Origin: Treponema sp.
GTDB taxonomy: Bacteria; Spirochaetota; Spirochaetia; Treponematales; Breznakiellaceae
Assembly (NCBI GenBank): GCA_031275515.1
Contig: JAISOQ010000059.1
Coordinates: forward strand, 1-9,316
Direction: 5' to 3'
DNA length: 9,316 nucleotides
Part shown: one piece after another, positions 1-6,606 of the stretch
How positions within the stretch are numbered: position 1 is the stretch's first letter
Layout of the letters: the number at the start of each line of letters is the position of its first letter
The notes under the pieces: generated by a model
What the model was told of the DNA's origin: nothing
Seen by the model: only the letters and a program-made list of their open reading frames with translations
The model's database searches: none
Made by a program: the position numbers and the translations under genes

Positions 1-769
1 AGGGCTTGTATAACAAGAGGAACCCCGCGGCGGCCAGGATGATCCCAAGGAAAACAAAGTCCACGGGCCTCATGGCTATATCGCTGTAGCAGGTACGTTT
101 CTTGACCGGCGCACTAAAACCCCGGCTTTCCAGGGCCTTGGAAAGGTTGTCGCTGGTCTTAATCCCGGATATTAATACCGCTGCCAGGATGGGCATATAT
201 GCCTTTAGTCTCTTTATAAACGGACCCCTGTCAAGGTCCAATCCCCGCGATTTTTGCGCCTCCGTTACCATAGTGATAATGCCGAAAAAAGTGGGGAGAT
301 ACCGCAGGGCAATGGCAAGCATCAAGCCGATGCGGTAGGGGATCCCCAGTTTTACCAGGGCCCGGACTATCTTTGCCTGATCTGTGGAAAAAAGCAGCGC
401 GAAACAGGCAAAACCCATGATGCAGATGCGCAGGGACATGGCCGCGCCCTCAATAAGGGCGTCAAGGGTAATCCGCAGGATCCCAAAACTGAAGAGGACC
501 CGTCCCTCCCGGCTGAAAAGGGGCCAGAGGATCATGATCATGATGGTTACCGGCAAAAGCAGGGACCACACCCATTGAAATTTTGACCGGGGAATCCGGG
601 CGCTTATCAGCAGCAGATGAATCCCCCCAAGCATCGCCAGGGCGGGAAAAAGGGTATTTATTTTGAAGGCTGCCGCCGTCAGGGCAGCCGTGAGGACCAG
701 TTTTACCCGGGGATCCAGCCGGTGCAGCCAGGAATCACGGCGAATATAAAAATCGCTGGAAAAGGCCAT
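1..769 (-). CDS. ecfT: ECF transporter transmembrane subunit EcfT, incomplete at the left edge
   Basis: This is the membrane scaffold of an energy-coupling-factor importer; it links the two ATPases to the substrate-binding S component in the inner membrane. The frame is open from ATG at 769 to the window edge, giving 256 residues without a stop. EcfT proteins are usually about 250-270 residues, so only a few are probably missing. Hydrophobic segments lie near residues 24-56, 68-83, 111-128 and 235-253. The family hallmark is two short Arg-Gly motifs in the coupling helices that sit in the ATPase grooves. Here they are S174-R175-G176 (within AQKSRGLD) and S215-R216-G217 (within ALESRGF). The ATG overlaps the TAA of the preceding ATPase gene by one base (TAATG), so translational coupling is likely. 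It is the last visible gene of the S-A-A-T operon. The family assignment is firm; the substrate is set by the S component and is unknown. Confidence 0.93.
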   Translation of the reverse strand, partial: MAFSSDFYIRRDSWLHRLDPRVKLVLTAALTAAAFKINTLFPALAMLGGIHLLLISARIPRSKFQWVWSLLLPVTIMIMILWPLFSREGRVLFSFGILRITLDALIEGAAMSLRICIMGFACFALLFSTDQAKIVRALVKLGIPYRIGLMLAIALRYLPTFFGIITMVTEAQKSRGLDLDRGPFIKRLKAYMPILAAVLISGIKTSDNLSKALESRGFSAPVKKRTCYSDIAMRPVDFVFLGIILAAAGFLLLYKP

Positions 770-1605
770 TAACCCGCCTCCCGGCGGTATTTCTCCAGGA
801 ATTCCCCGGCGCTAAAAACATGCTCCTTTAGGCCGCGGCCTATTAATTTATCCGACAGCTGTACGATCTCAGGGGGCCGGAGCCGGTTTTTTTCCAGCAT
901 ATCAAAATCCGCCAGCACCTCCCGGGTAGGTCCGTCCGCAGCGATACCGCCTTCCCGCAGAACGATACACCGGCGGGTAAATTCCGCAATAACCCGCATA
1001 TCATGGGTAATCAAAATGATGGTATGCCCAAACCGGTTCAGATTGGCGAGGGCCTCCATCAGTTCCATAGCGCTTTTCCAGTCAAGCCCGGTGACGGGTT
1101 CATCCAGGATCATCACCCGGGGACGCATGGCATAGACAGCCGCCAGGCTGACCTTGCGGCGCAGGCCGAATCCCAGGATGGCCGGGGGAAAATCGGCGTA
1201 TTTCTCAATTTTAAACCGTTCCATGGCGTCCTGAACTAGTTCTCTGGTTGTCTCCGGGGATTTCCCCATGTTGACGGGGCCAAAGGCAAGCTCCTCCCGC
1301 ACGGTGGAACAGAATATCTGATGATCCGGGTTCTGGAACACAAACCCGACGGTCCGGGCGATAACCGGGATAGAATGGGTTTTGGTATCCCTGCCATTCA
1401 CCCGGACTACCCCCGAAGTGGGTTTAAGGAGGCCGTTAAAATTTTTTGCCAGGGTTGTTTTTCCCGAACCGTTTTGTCCGATAAGGCCGATAAACTCTCC
1501 TTCCCCTATGGCGGCGCTGACCCCCTTCAGGATCGCCGGTCCGTCATCGTATCCGAAAAATACATCCCGGGCCTCAATTATTGGCATCCCTGTTACTATC
1601 GGCAT
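769..1605 (-). CDS. ecfA2: ECF transporter ATPase with degenerate ABC signature (second EcfA)
   Basis: This cytoplasmic ABC ATPase (278 residues) is one half of the EcfA heterodimer that powers the importer. Walker A is GQNGSGKT (43-50), the Q-loop is Q91 in FQNPDHQ, Walker B is VMILDEP with D168 and E169, and the H-loop is H201 in THD. The ABC signature, normally LSGGQ, reads LGFGL (144-148), followed by RRK; the key Ser and the first Gly are lost. The C-terminal helical extension (about 235-278) is usual for EcfA proteins. The ATG lies one base past the TGA of the upstream ATPase and has a good ribosome-binding site (GGGAAGG, 6 bases before it). A later in-frame ATG at residue 7 lacks a comparable site. 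The family call is firm; naming it A2 rather than A1 rests only on gene order. Confidence 0.93.
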   Translation of the reverse strand: MPIVTGMPIIEARDVFFGYDDGPAILKGVSAAIGEGEFIGLIGQNGSGKTTLAKNFNGLLKPTSGVVRVNGRDTKTHSIPVIARTVGFVFQNPDHQIFCSTVREELAFGPVNMGKSPETTRELVQDAMERFKIEKYADFPPAILGFGLRRKVSLAAVYAMRPRVMILDEPVTGLDWKSAMELMEALANLNRFGHTIILITHDMRVIAEFTRRCIVLREGGIAADGPTREVLADFDMLEKNRLRPPEIVQLSDKLIGRGLKEHVFSAGEFLEKYRREAG

Positions 1606-1606
1606 A

Positions 1607-2470
1607 TCATGCCTTCCCTGCGAAATAGTTCTCCCCCTCCTCCAGGGTGATAAAGTTACAATCCCCGTATCCCCTTTCCCGCAGCCCCGAAGACAGCTCC
1701 GCCATCTGGGGGATTGAAACGCCGGCGGCCCGGAGCTGTTCTGTCTTATTGAAGATCTCTCCGGGAGGACCTTCCATGACGATACGGCCCTGATCCATGA
1801 TAAGCACCCGGTCCGAAAATTCCGCTATCCGCTCGCTTTCATGTTCAACCATGATAATAGTCATGGCTTTTTCGTTCCGCAGCCGGTTCACTACCCGGAA
1901 GACCTCGCTTTTCCCTATGGGGTCCAGCTCTGAAGCAGGCTCGTCCAGGACCAGGATCTCCGGCTCCATAGCCAGAATTGAAGCAATGGCCACCCGTTGT
2001 TTCTGCCCCCCGGAAAGATGAAAAGGGGAACGCTCCGCAAAGGCGGTCATATCCACCATTTGCAGCGCCGCGCAGACCCGCTCTCTCATTTCTTCCCGGG
2101 GAACTCCCAGATTTTCGAGCCCGAAGGCAACCTCGTCCGCTGCGGTCATGCTGAAAAGCTGGCTTTCGGGGTCCTGAAACACGATGCCGACTTTTTTTGC
2201 CAGCTCCGCAATGGCGGTTTTTTTCGTATTCATACCGCAGATTATCACATCCCCGCCGAATTTACCCCCCGTGGAGTGGGGGATAATGCCGTTCAGGGTA
2301 AGGCAGAGAGTCGTTTTCCCGGCTCCCGCAGGTCCCATAATCGAGACAAACTCCCCCTTCTTAATCTGCAAGTTCAGCCCCCGGAGGATGTTTTCCCTCT
2401 CCATCCCCGGTGTATAAACGGGATAGGCGTATTTCAGGCCGCAAATATCGACGAGGCGCTCCCCGCTCAC
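1607..2470 (-). CDS. ecfA1: ECF transporter ATPase with canonical motifs (first EcfA)
   Basis: This is the other half of the ECF ATPase pair (287 residues), cytoplasmic. All motifs are intact: Walker A GPAGAGKT (46-53), Q-loop Q99 in FQDPESQ, signature LSGGQ (152-156) followed by KQR, Walker B ILVLDEP with D176 and E177, and H-loop H210 in VEHE. It has a helical C-terminal tail like its partner. I place the start at GTG 2470, which overlaps the TGA of the S-component gene (GTGA). The protein then begins VSGERLVDICGLKYAY, matching the usual beta-strand start of EcfA proteins. The open frame continues upstream to 3058, but that stretch lies inside the S gene in another frame and is Gly/Arg/Pro-rich nonsense. 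No strong ribosome-binding site precedes the GTG, so coupling to the upstream gene is likely. The A1 label is by order only. Confidence 0.93.
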   Translation of the reverse strand: MSGERLVDICGLKYAYPVYTPGMERENILRGLNLQIKKGEFVSIMGPAGAGKTTLCLTLNGIIPHSTGGKFGGDVIICGMNTKKTAIAELAKKVGIVFQDPESQLFSMTAADEVAFGLENLGVPREEMRERVCAALQMVDMTAFAERSPFHLSGGQKQRVAIASILAMEPEILVLDEPASELDPIGKSEVFRVVNRLRNEKAMTIIMVEHESERIAEFSDRVLIMDQGRIVMEGPPGEIFNKTEQLRAAGVSIPQMAELSSGLRERGYGDCNFITLEEGENYFAGKA

Positions 2471-3030
2471 GCCCCGGGATCCTGTTCTTCCCAGGCGCGG
2501 GCCCGGCCTATGTCGTTGATGGGCGGATAGGCTTTCCGCACCGCAGCCACCAGGGGGAGCCCGATAAGGCCCCCTGCTATGGCCTGGCCGGTATTGCCCA
2601 GGCTTTCGGTAACCGCGGGGCCTATGCCGTAACCAAACACAAAGGCCGCGGCAAGGAAGTATCCCCCCACCATGATGACCGCCCCCGCCAGGAAGCCCAG
2701 GATCATCCGGGGAAGGGCCGCCCGGTATCCGATAAGACCCGCCGCCAGGCCCTGTAATCCGTGGATAATCAGGGAGGCGATCATCCATTGGGGATAGCCC
2801 CCGATGGCGTCCGCCAGACCCGTACCAACGCCGCCGGCGACAAAGCCGGCCACAGGGCCCAGGGCAAGACCGGCAAAGATCACCCCCACATCCGCCAGGG
2901 AAATGTAGCCCCTGGTAGGGGCAAAGGGAATCCGAATCGCCAGGGTCAAGGCGGCGGTTACCGCAATGAGGATCGCCATGAGGGAGATCGTTTTTGCGTC
3001 GAATACGATTTTTTTCATTTTGTTTATCAT
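2467..3030 (-). CDS. ECF transporter S component (substrate-binding membrane protein), substrate unknown
   Basis: This small hydrophobic protein (187 residues, about six membrane segments) binds the vitamin or precursor and docks on EcfT. The first segment (about 15-32) contains two AxxxA patterns, A19-A23 and A27-A31, the helix-packing motif by which S components contact EcfT. The stretch RIPFAPTRGYISLADVG (33-49), then LGPVAGFVAGGVGTGLADAIGG (57-78) and a later HGLQG (90-94), resembles the S-component family around Pfam ECF-ribofla_trS / HmpT-like proteins. I cannot name the substrate; candidates include riboflavin, hydroxymethylpyrimidine or a related cofactor precursor. It heads the S-A-A-T operon, so the module is probably dedicated to this one S protein, though it could also serve S components elsewhere. 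The start is uncertain: AGGAGG ends only one base before ATG 3030 and 13 bases before a second in-frame ATG at 3018 (residue 5). Confidence 0.85.
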   Translation of the reverse strand: MINKMKKIVFDAKTISLMAILIAVTAALTLAIRIPFAPTRGYISLADVGVIFAGLALGPVAGFVAGGVGTGLADAIGGYPQWMIASLIIHGLQGLAAGLIGYRAALPRMILGFLAGAVIMVGGYFLAAAFVFGYGIGPAVTESLGNTGQAIAGGLIGLPLVAAVRKAYPPINDIGRARAWEEQDPGA

Positions 3031-3104
3031 TCCTCCTGGATAATTGAGGCTGTTTCAAAACGAACCGGGTTTGAAACCGGCTCGATTCCTATTATATTGA
3101 TAGG
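3031..3104 (-). promoter_or_regulatory. Structured 5' leader of the ECF operon, possible regulatory RNA
   Basis: The leader between the predicted start point and ATG 3030 holds several pairings. A small 5' hairpin pairs 3104-3100 with 3092-3088. A strong 8-bp hairpin pairs CGAGCCGG (3084-3077) with CCGGTTCG (3068-3061), including one G-U, around an 8-base loop. The loop-side segment GTTTCAAA (3077-3070) is perfectly complementary to TTTGAAAC (3059-3052), so a second hairpin can form only if the first opens. Just downstream, CCTC (3049-3046) can pair with GAGG of the Shine-Dalgarno (3035-3032). I do not recognise any known riboswitch class (no TPP, FMN or cobalamin core motifs). Control by ligand, temperature or a bound protein is an inference, and a DNA operator is an alternative. 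Confidence 0.4.
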
Positions 3105-3110
3105 CATTAT

Positions 3111-3138
3111 AGTATATTAAAAATATCGGTTTAGTCAA
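3111..3138 (-). promoter_or_regulatory. Sigma70-like promoter of the ECF operon
   Basis: On the minus strand TTGACT (3138-3133) is followed after 16 bases by TATACT (3116-3111); each matches five of six consensus bases. An overlapping TATAAT at 3111-3106 is a perfect -10 but sits 21 bases from the -35, which is too far. A-rich tracts upstream (about 3140-3160) could act as an UP element. The transcript would start near 3104, giving a leader of about 75 bases before the S gene. This is the clearest promoter in the window. Confidence 0.65.
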
Positions 3139-3190
3139 GATTAGTTTTGCGGTTTTTAACGATTTATCATAACGTGAGTCCGGCAAAAGG

Positions 3191-3209
3191 AAAAAGTCCG
3201 CCGGACTTT
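3191..3209 (-). terminator. Intrinsic terminator after the hybrid sensor kinase
   Basis: On the minus strand AAAGTCC (3209-3203) pairs with GGACTTT (3199-3193) across a GGC loop, and two further T residues follow, giving a TTTTT run. The hairpin starts inside the kinase stop codon. It separates the kinase gene from the ECF operon promoter downstream on the same strand. A short stem with a T-run interrupted by CC makes it moderate in strength. Confidence 0.55.
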
Positions 3210-5721
3210 AAGATTCTATCGCAACCACGTTAAGGTACATCTTCAGTTTCCGCAGCACTTCTTCTATCTCAATAGGTTTTCCCAAATGATCGTTCATGCC
3301 CGCATCCAGGCACCTTTCTATATCTTCCTTAAAAACATTGGCGGTCATCGCGATTATCGGGATCGCCTTGGGAGATTCCGGCAGCAGGCTCCGCTCCTGT
3401 TCCCACTCCCGAATACGGCGGGTAGCTTCAAGCCCGTCCATTTCGGGCATTTGGATGTCCATGAGAATGGCGCCGTATTTTCCGGGATTTTCCTGGAACA
3501 TGCTGACGGCCTCGGCGCCGTTTGCGGCGCAGTCTATGACAACGCCGGTTTCTTCCAGCAGGGCGATAAGGATTTCCTGATTAAGCTCTACATCTTCCGC
3601 AAGGAGTATGGTTATCCCCTCGAAAATACCGTAGTTGTCTTCCGGCTTTTGCTCCTCAGGGCCGGCAGACCAGTTTTCCATTGTTTGGGCGCCGCCGGCG
3701 GTATCATCATCAGCCGGGGGATTCAGGGAGATCTTTTCCTGAACCGGGAGTTCGAACATAAAGCGGGAACCCTTTCCCAGCTCCGACTCCGCCCATATCC
3801 TGCCGCCCATAAGTTCCGCAAGGCTCCTGGATATGGCCAGCCCCAGGCCCGTACCGCCGTACTTGCGGGATATGCTGCCATCCACCTGTTCAAAGAGGGA
3901 GAATATCCGGTCCAGATGTCCCGGCGCAATGCCTATGCCCGTGTCGGCGACGGTAAAGCGCAAAATGCTGATGTTTCCGTCACTGGAAACCTTATCCGCC
4001 GAAAGGGAGATGTTTCCGCCTTCGTGGGTGAACTTACTGGCGTTGGACAAAAAATTGGTCAGAACCTGAACCAAACGCTGGTTGTCGGCGATGATGTACC
4101 GGGGAGCCGCAGGATCGATATGGACATCGAAATGCTGTTTCTTTTCTTCAAACTTGAAGGTCATCACATCGGCGATCCGCAGGATCATCCGGTTAAAATC
4201 GAATTCCGAATAGGAGAGATCGAATTTTCCCGCCCCTATCCTGGCCATGTCCAGGATGTCGTTGATGACTCCCAGAAGATGGACAGAAGCTTCGTTGATC
4301 TTGAAAAGGCAGTGATCCTTTTTTACCGGGTCGGAGGAATTTTGGGCTAAGATATTCATGCCTATAATGGCGTTCATGGGGGTCCGCATTTCATGGCTCA
4401 TGCGGGCAAGGAAGTTGGTCTTGGCAAGGCTGGACTGCTCCGCCTGTTCTTTGGCGGCGATGAGGGCCTTTTCGATCTCGTTCCGTTCCAAAGCCCCGGA
4501 GATGACGCTGGCGATAAGCCCCACCAGTTGTATGTCGCTGGGCTGCCAGTCGCGCTTTTTCCGGTATTCGTCCACGCTCAGGATGCCCCAAAAGGAACCG
4601 CCCGTAACAACCGAAACGGAAATAAAGGATTTGATCCCCAGGGGATTCAGCGTTTCGGCGTAGATCGGTTCCGCCGCAACATCGTTACAGGCCAGATAGG
4701 AAAATTTATGGGCGAAGGCGTCGTATACAGGGTCTCCCGGAATGAAGGGGTAGGCTACGCCCTTTCGGGATGTTGACACATGATCCCGGTTAAACCACTC
4801 GTAGACGAATATGTTGGAGTTGTCATCGGGATTTTTTTTTGAGAGGAGGACCCGGCTGACGTTCATGAAAACACCCGTCATCTCCAGGGCGTAGTTGATG
4901 AGCGTCTCTATATTATCCGTGGAAACAATGAAGTTCTGCGAAATGGCGGACATCAATTCCTGCTGTTCCAGCCTGCGCTTGAGTTCTTCCTGGGCGGCCT
5001 TGATATCCGAGATGTCCAATCCATACTGTAAATGGGCGTACTGGTTGTCTATCCACTTAATCATGCTGTCGGTGTTCTTAAAGTACTTATTGCACAAATC
5101 TGTCCGTTCCCAGGTTACCGGTTTCTCAGGCTCCTGGAGCAGCCTGTGGAGGGGGCAGAAGGAACAGCGGCCTGTTGATCCCGGATACAGTATCTGCCAG
5201 CAGAACTTGCCTATCACCCGGTCGTCCACGCCAAGATTCCGCTTCATCGAATCGTTCATAAAGAGAATCTCGCAGGTTTGGGGATCGGAAACAAAAAGAA
5301 AAGCCTCCATATCGTTGAAGATGCTTCTAAAAACATGGGTGGACATAAAAGACTGATTCTGTTTGTCCAGCATATCGTTGACGGAAGCCCAAAGGGTCTT
5401 CAACTCCCTGCCGGCATAGCCGCCTGAGATCAGCCGGTTAGCGACGGTAATATGGTATATGTCCTGGCTGATCTGCCCCAGGGGATCGAGGATCTTTCTA
5501 ATGAAAAGGACGTACAACAGGGACAAAAAGAAGATGTAGAAGCTGACCAAAATCAGGATAAGCCGGTTTACCGCCAGTATGCCGGCGCTTCCCTGCGTAC
5601 TCCGAAAGAGATAGGGAAGAACACCCCGAAACAGGATAATACAAAAAGCAATAAAAAAAACCAGGCTTCCGCTTAAAATCAGTATAGCCCTGGTTTTTAA
5701 AGAATAATTTCCCCCCTGCAA
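3208..5721 (-). CDS. Hybrid sensor histidine kinase (TM-HAMP-PAS-GAF-HisKA-HATPase-REC)
   Basis: This inner-membrane hybrid kinase (837 residues) should autophosphorylate on His and pass phosphate to its own receiver. Membrane segments lie at about 11-33 and 52-75 with only a short external loop, followed by a HAMP-like linker (72-120). A PAS domain (about 129-240) carries a cysteine cluster (C174, C186, C189 in FCW and CSFCP). A short helix leads to a GAF domain (about 258-412). HisKA has H443 in MSHEMRTP. HATPase has N560 (NFLSNASKF), DTGIGI (593-598) and GGTGLGL (622-628). The receiver has E709/D710, phospho-acceptor D755 (MDIQMPEMDG), T793 and K815. No HPt domain or output regulator is visible, so the phosphate's final target must be elsewhere. 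The start is TTG 5721, five bases after GGAGAGG. No convincing promoter of its own was found. The signal is unknown; nearness to the MCE operon does not prove a link. Confidence 0.92.
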   Translation of the reverse strand: MQGGNYSLKTRAILILSGSLVFFIAFCIILFRGVLPYLFRSTQGSAGILAVNRLILILVSFYIFFLSLLYVLFIRKILDPLGQISQDIYHITVANRLISGGYAGRELKTLWASVNDMLDKQNQSFMSTHVFRSIFNDMEAFLFVSDPQTCEILFMNDSMKRNLGVDDRVIGKFCWQILYPGSTGRCSFCPLHRLLQEPEKPVTWERTDLCNKYFKNTDSMIKWIDNQYAHLQYGLDISDIKAAQEELKRRLEQQELMSAISQNFIVSTDNIETLINYALEMTGVFMNVSRVLLSKKNPDDNSNIFVYEWFNRDHVSTSRKGVAYPFIPGDPVYDAFAHKFSYLACNDVAAEPIYAETLNPLGIKSFISVSVVTGGSFWGILSVDEYRKKRDWQPSDIQLVGLIASVISGALERNEIEKALIAAKEQAEQSSLAKTNFLARMSHEMRTPMNAIIGMNILAQNSSDPVKKDHCLFKINEASVHLLGVINDILDMARIGAGKFDLSYSEFDFNRMILRIADVMTFKFEEKKQHFDVHIDPAAPRYIIADNQRLVQVLTNFLSNASKFTHEGGNISLSADKVSSDGNISILRFTVADTGIGIAPGHLDRIFSLFEQVDGSISRKYGGTGLGLAISRSLAELMGGRIWAESELGKGSRFMFELPVQEKISLNPPADDDTAGGAQTMENWSAGPEEQKPEDNYGIFEGITILLAEDVELNQEILIALLEETGVVIDCAANGAEAVSMFQENPGKYGAILMDIQMPEMDGLEATRRIREWEQERSLLPESPKAIPIIAMTANVFKEDIERCLDAGMNDHLGKPIEIEEVLRKLKMYLNVVAIES

Positions 5722-5781
5722 TTGTTCCTCTCCATAGTTGATTTTGGTATACTATCTCTGATTTATCATTATCCCTATATG

Positions 5782-5812
5782 TTGAAAAATTACCACTGTT
5801 TTATGATATACT
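5782..5812 (+). promoter_or_regulatory. Candidate promoter of the MCE operon
   Basis: TTGAAA (5782-5787) is followed after 19 bases by TATACT (5807-5812). An overlapping TATGAT (5802-5807) sits only 14 bases away. The 19-base spacing is longer than ideal, so strength is uncertain. If TATACT is used, transcription would begin at about 5819-5820, which is the first base of the mlaE ATG. It lies in the 98-base gap shared with the divergent kinase gene. Confidence 0.42.
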
Positions 5813-5819
5813 TTACTGT

Positions 5820-6590
5820 ATGAACGTCAAGGCGGCGGCCCTGAGGGAAATTCCATATACCTTAGGTTTTTTTATAAGAACGTTGAAAGGCGTGGGGAGT
5901 TTTATGATCCGCGGCCACGCCTCTTTTAAGATACTGATCATGCAGATCCTCTTTACCTTTGTGGAAGCCCTGGGGATTACCTGCCTCCTGGCCCTGGGAA
6001 TTGGAGTCGCCGTAAACGCCGTCGGTATGCCTTTTCTGGCGATCCTTTCCCAGGAGCGGTACATTTATCCCCTGCTCATAGCCATCATCACGAGAGAACT
6101 TGGGCCCCTCCTTGCGGCCTTTATCATCATCGCCCGGTCCGCTACCGCCATTGCCACGGAACTCGCCGGGATGGTCGTTTCTCACGAGGTGGAAGCCTAC
6201 ATTTCCATAGGCATTGACCCCATAGAACATTTGGCGGTTCCCCGGTTCCTGGGGGTGGCCATTTCCCTTTTTCTCCTCAACATATACTTTTCCATATTCG
6301 GCCTGGGGGCCTCTTTTTTAGTGGCCCAGATCTTCAACCCCCTGCCGCCGGGGGTTTATTTTGGGAACTTGTTACAGAGTTTGAGTGTTTCGGATATAAT
6401 TATATCAATAGTAAAAAGCATTTCCTTTGGGATGATCATCGCGATTGTCGCCATTATTAACGGATTCTCCGTAGAAAGGGCCAGTACGGAGATTCCCGTG
6501 GCGGGCCTTAAAGCGGTGGGTTCTTCTTTTGCCTGGTGCGTTTTATTGGATATTCTGCTTTCCGCCCTTTACTACACCTCCGTAAGCTAA
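5820..6590 (+). CDS. mlaE: MlaE-type permease of an MCE lipid-transport ABC system
   Basis: This integral inner-membrane protein (256 residues) is the permease half of an MCE-family phospholipid transporter. Helices lie near residues 37-68, 82-105, 143-170, 193-215 and 235-252. The family signature is clear: RELGPLLAAFIIIARSATAIATELAG (92-117), then a conserved-type segment around H122-E123 and a GIDPIEHLAVPRF stretch (131-143). The RELGP position and overall length match E. coli MlaE when ATG 5820 is used. No Shine-Dalgarno precedes that ATG, and the promoter abuts it, suggesting a leaderless message. An in-frame ATG at 5904 follows GGGGAG by four bases but would remove the N-terminal amphipathic region. 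The gene is followed after 16 bases by mlaF. The family call is strong; direction of lipid transport cannot be read from sequence. Confidence 0.92.
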   Translation: MNVKAAALREIPYTLGFFIRTLKGVGSFMIRGHASFKILIMQILFTFVEALGITCLLALGIGVAVNAVGMPFLAILSQERYIYPLLIAIITRELGPLLAAFIIIARSATAIATELAGMVVSHEVEAYISIGIDPIEHLAVPRFLGVAISLFLLNIYFSIFGLGASFLVAQIFNPLPPGVYFGNLLQSLSVSDIIISIVKSISFGMIIAIVAIINGFSVERASTEIPVAGLKAVGSSFAWCVLLDILLSALYYTSVS

Positions 6591-6606
6591 AACAGGAAAT
6601 CCAGGA

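Noticed and set aside
2471..3058. Upstream extension of the first ATPase reading frame, giving a 483-residue protein
   Set aside because: The extension lies within the S-component gene in another frame and encodes low-complexity Gly/Arg/Pro sequence. The GTG at 2470 gives a normal EcfA length and N-terminus.
3052..3084. H-type pseudoknot like a preQ1 riboswitch in the ECF leader
   Set aside because: The loop is complementary to the downstream strand, but only one base would have to cross the 8-bp first stem, which is not sterically possible. The A-rich tail of preQ1-I is also missing. Alternative hairpins are the better reading.
3031..3207. A TPP, FMN or cobalamin riboswitch before the importer genes
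   Set aside because: I looked for the core conserved motifs (for example CTGAGA for TPP) and saw none; the leader is also too short for these classes.
3286..4350. A 354-residue open frame on the plus strand opposite the sensor kinase
   Set aside because: The minus-strand kinase reads through all its diagnostic motifs here; the antisense frame shows no domain, signal or operon context and is typical of GC-rich coding DNA.
5722..5800. A promoter for the sensor kinase on the minus strand
   Set aside because: TATACC and GATAAT are possible -10 elements, but neither has a recognisable -35 at proper spacing, so I did not call one.
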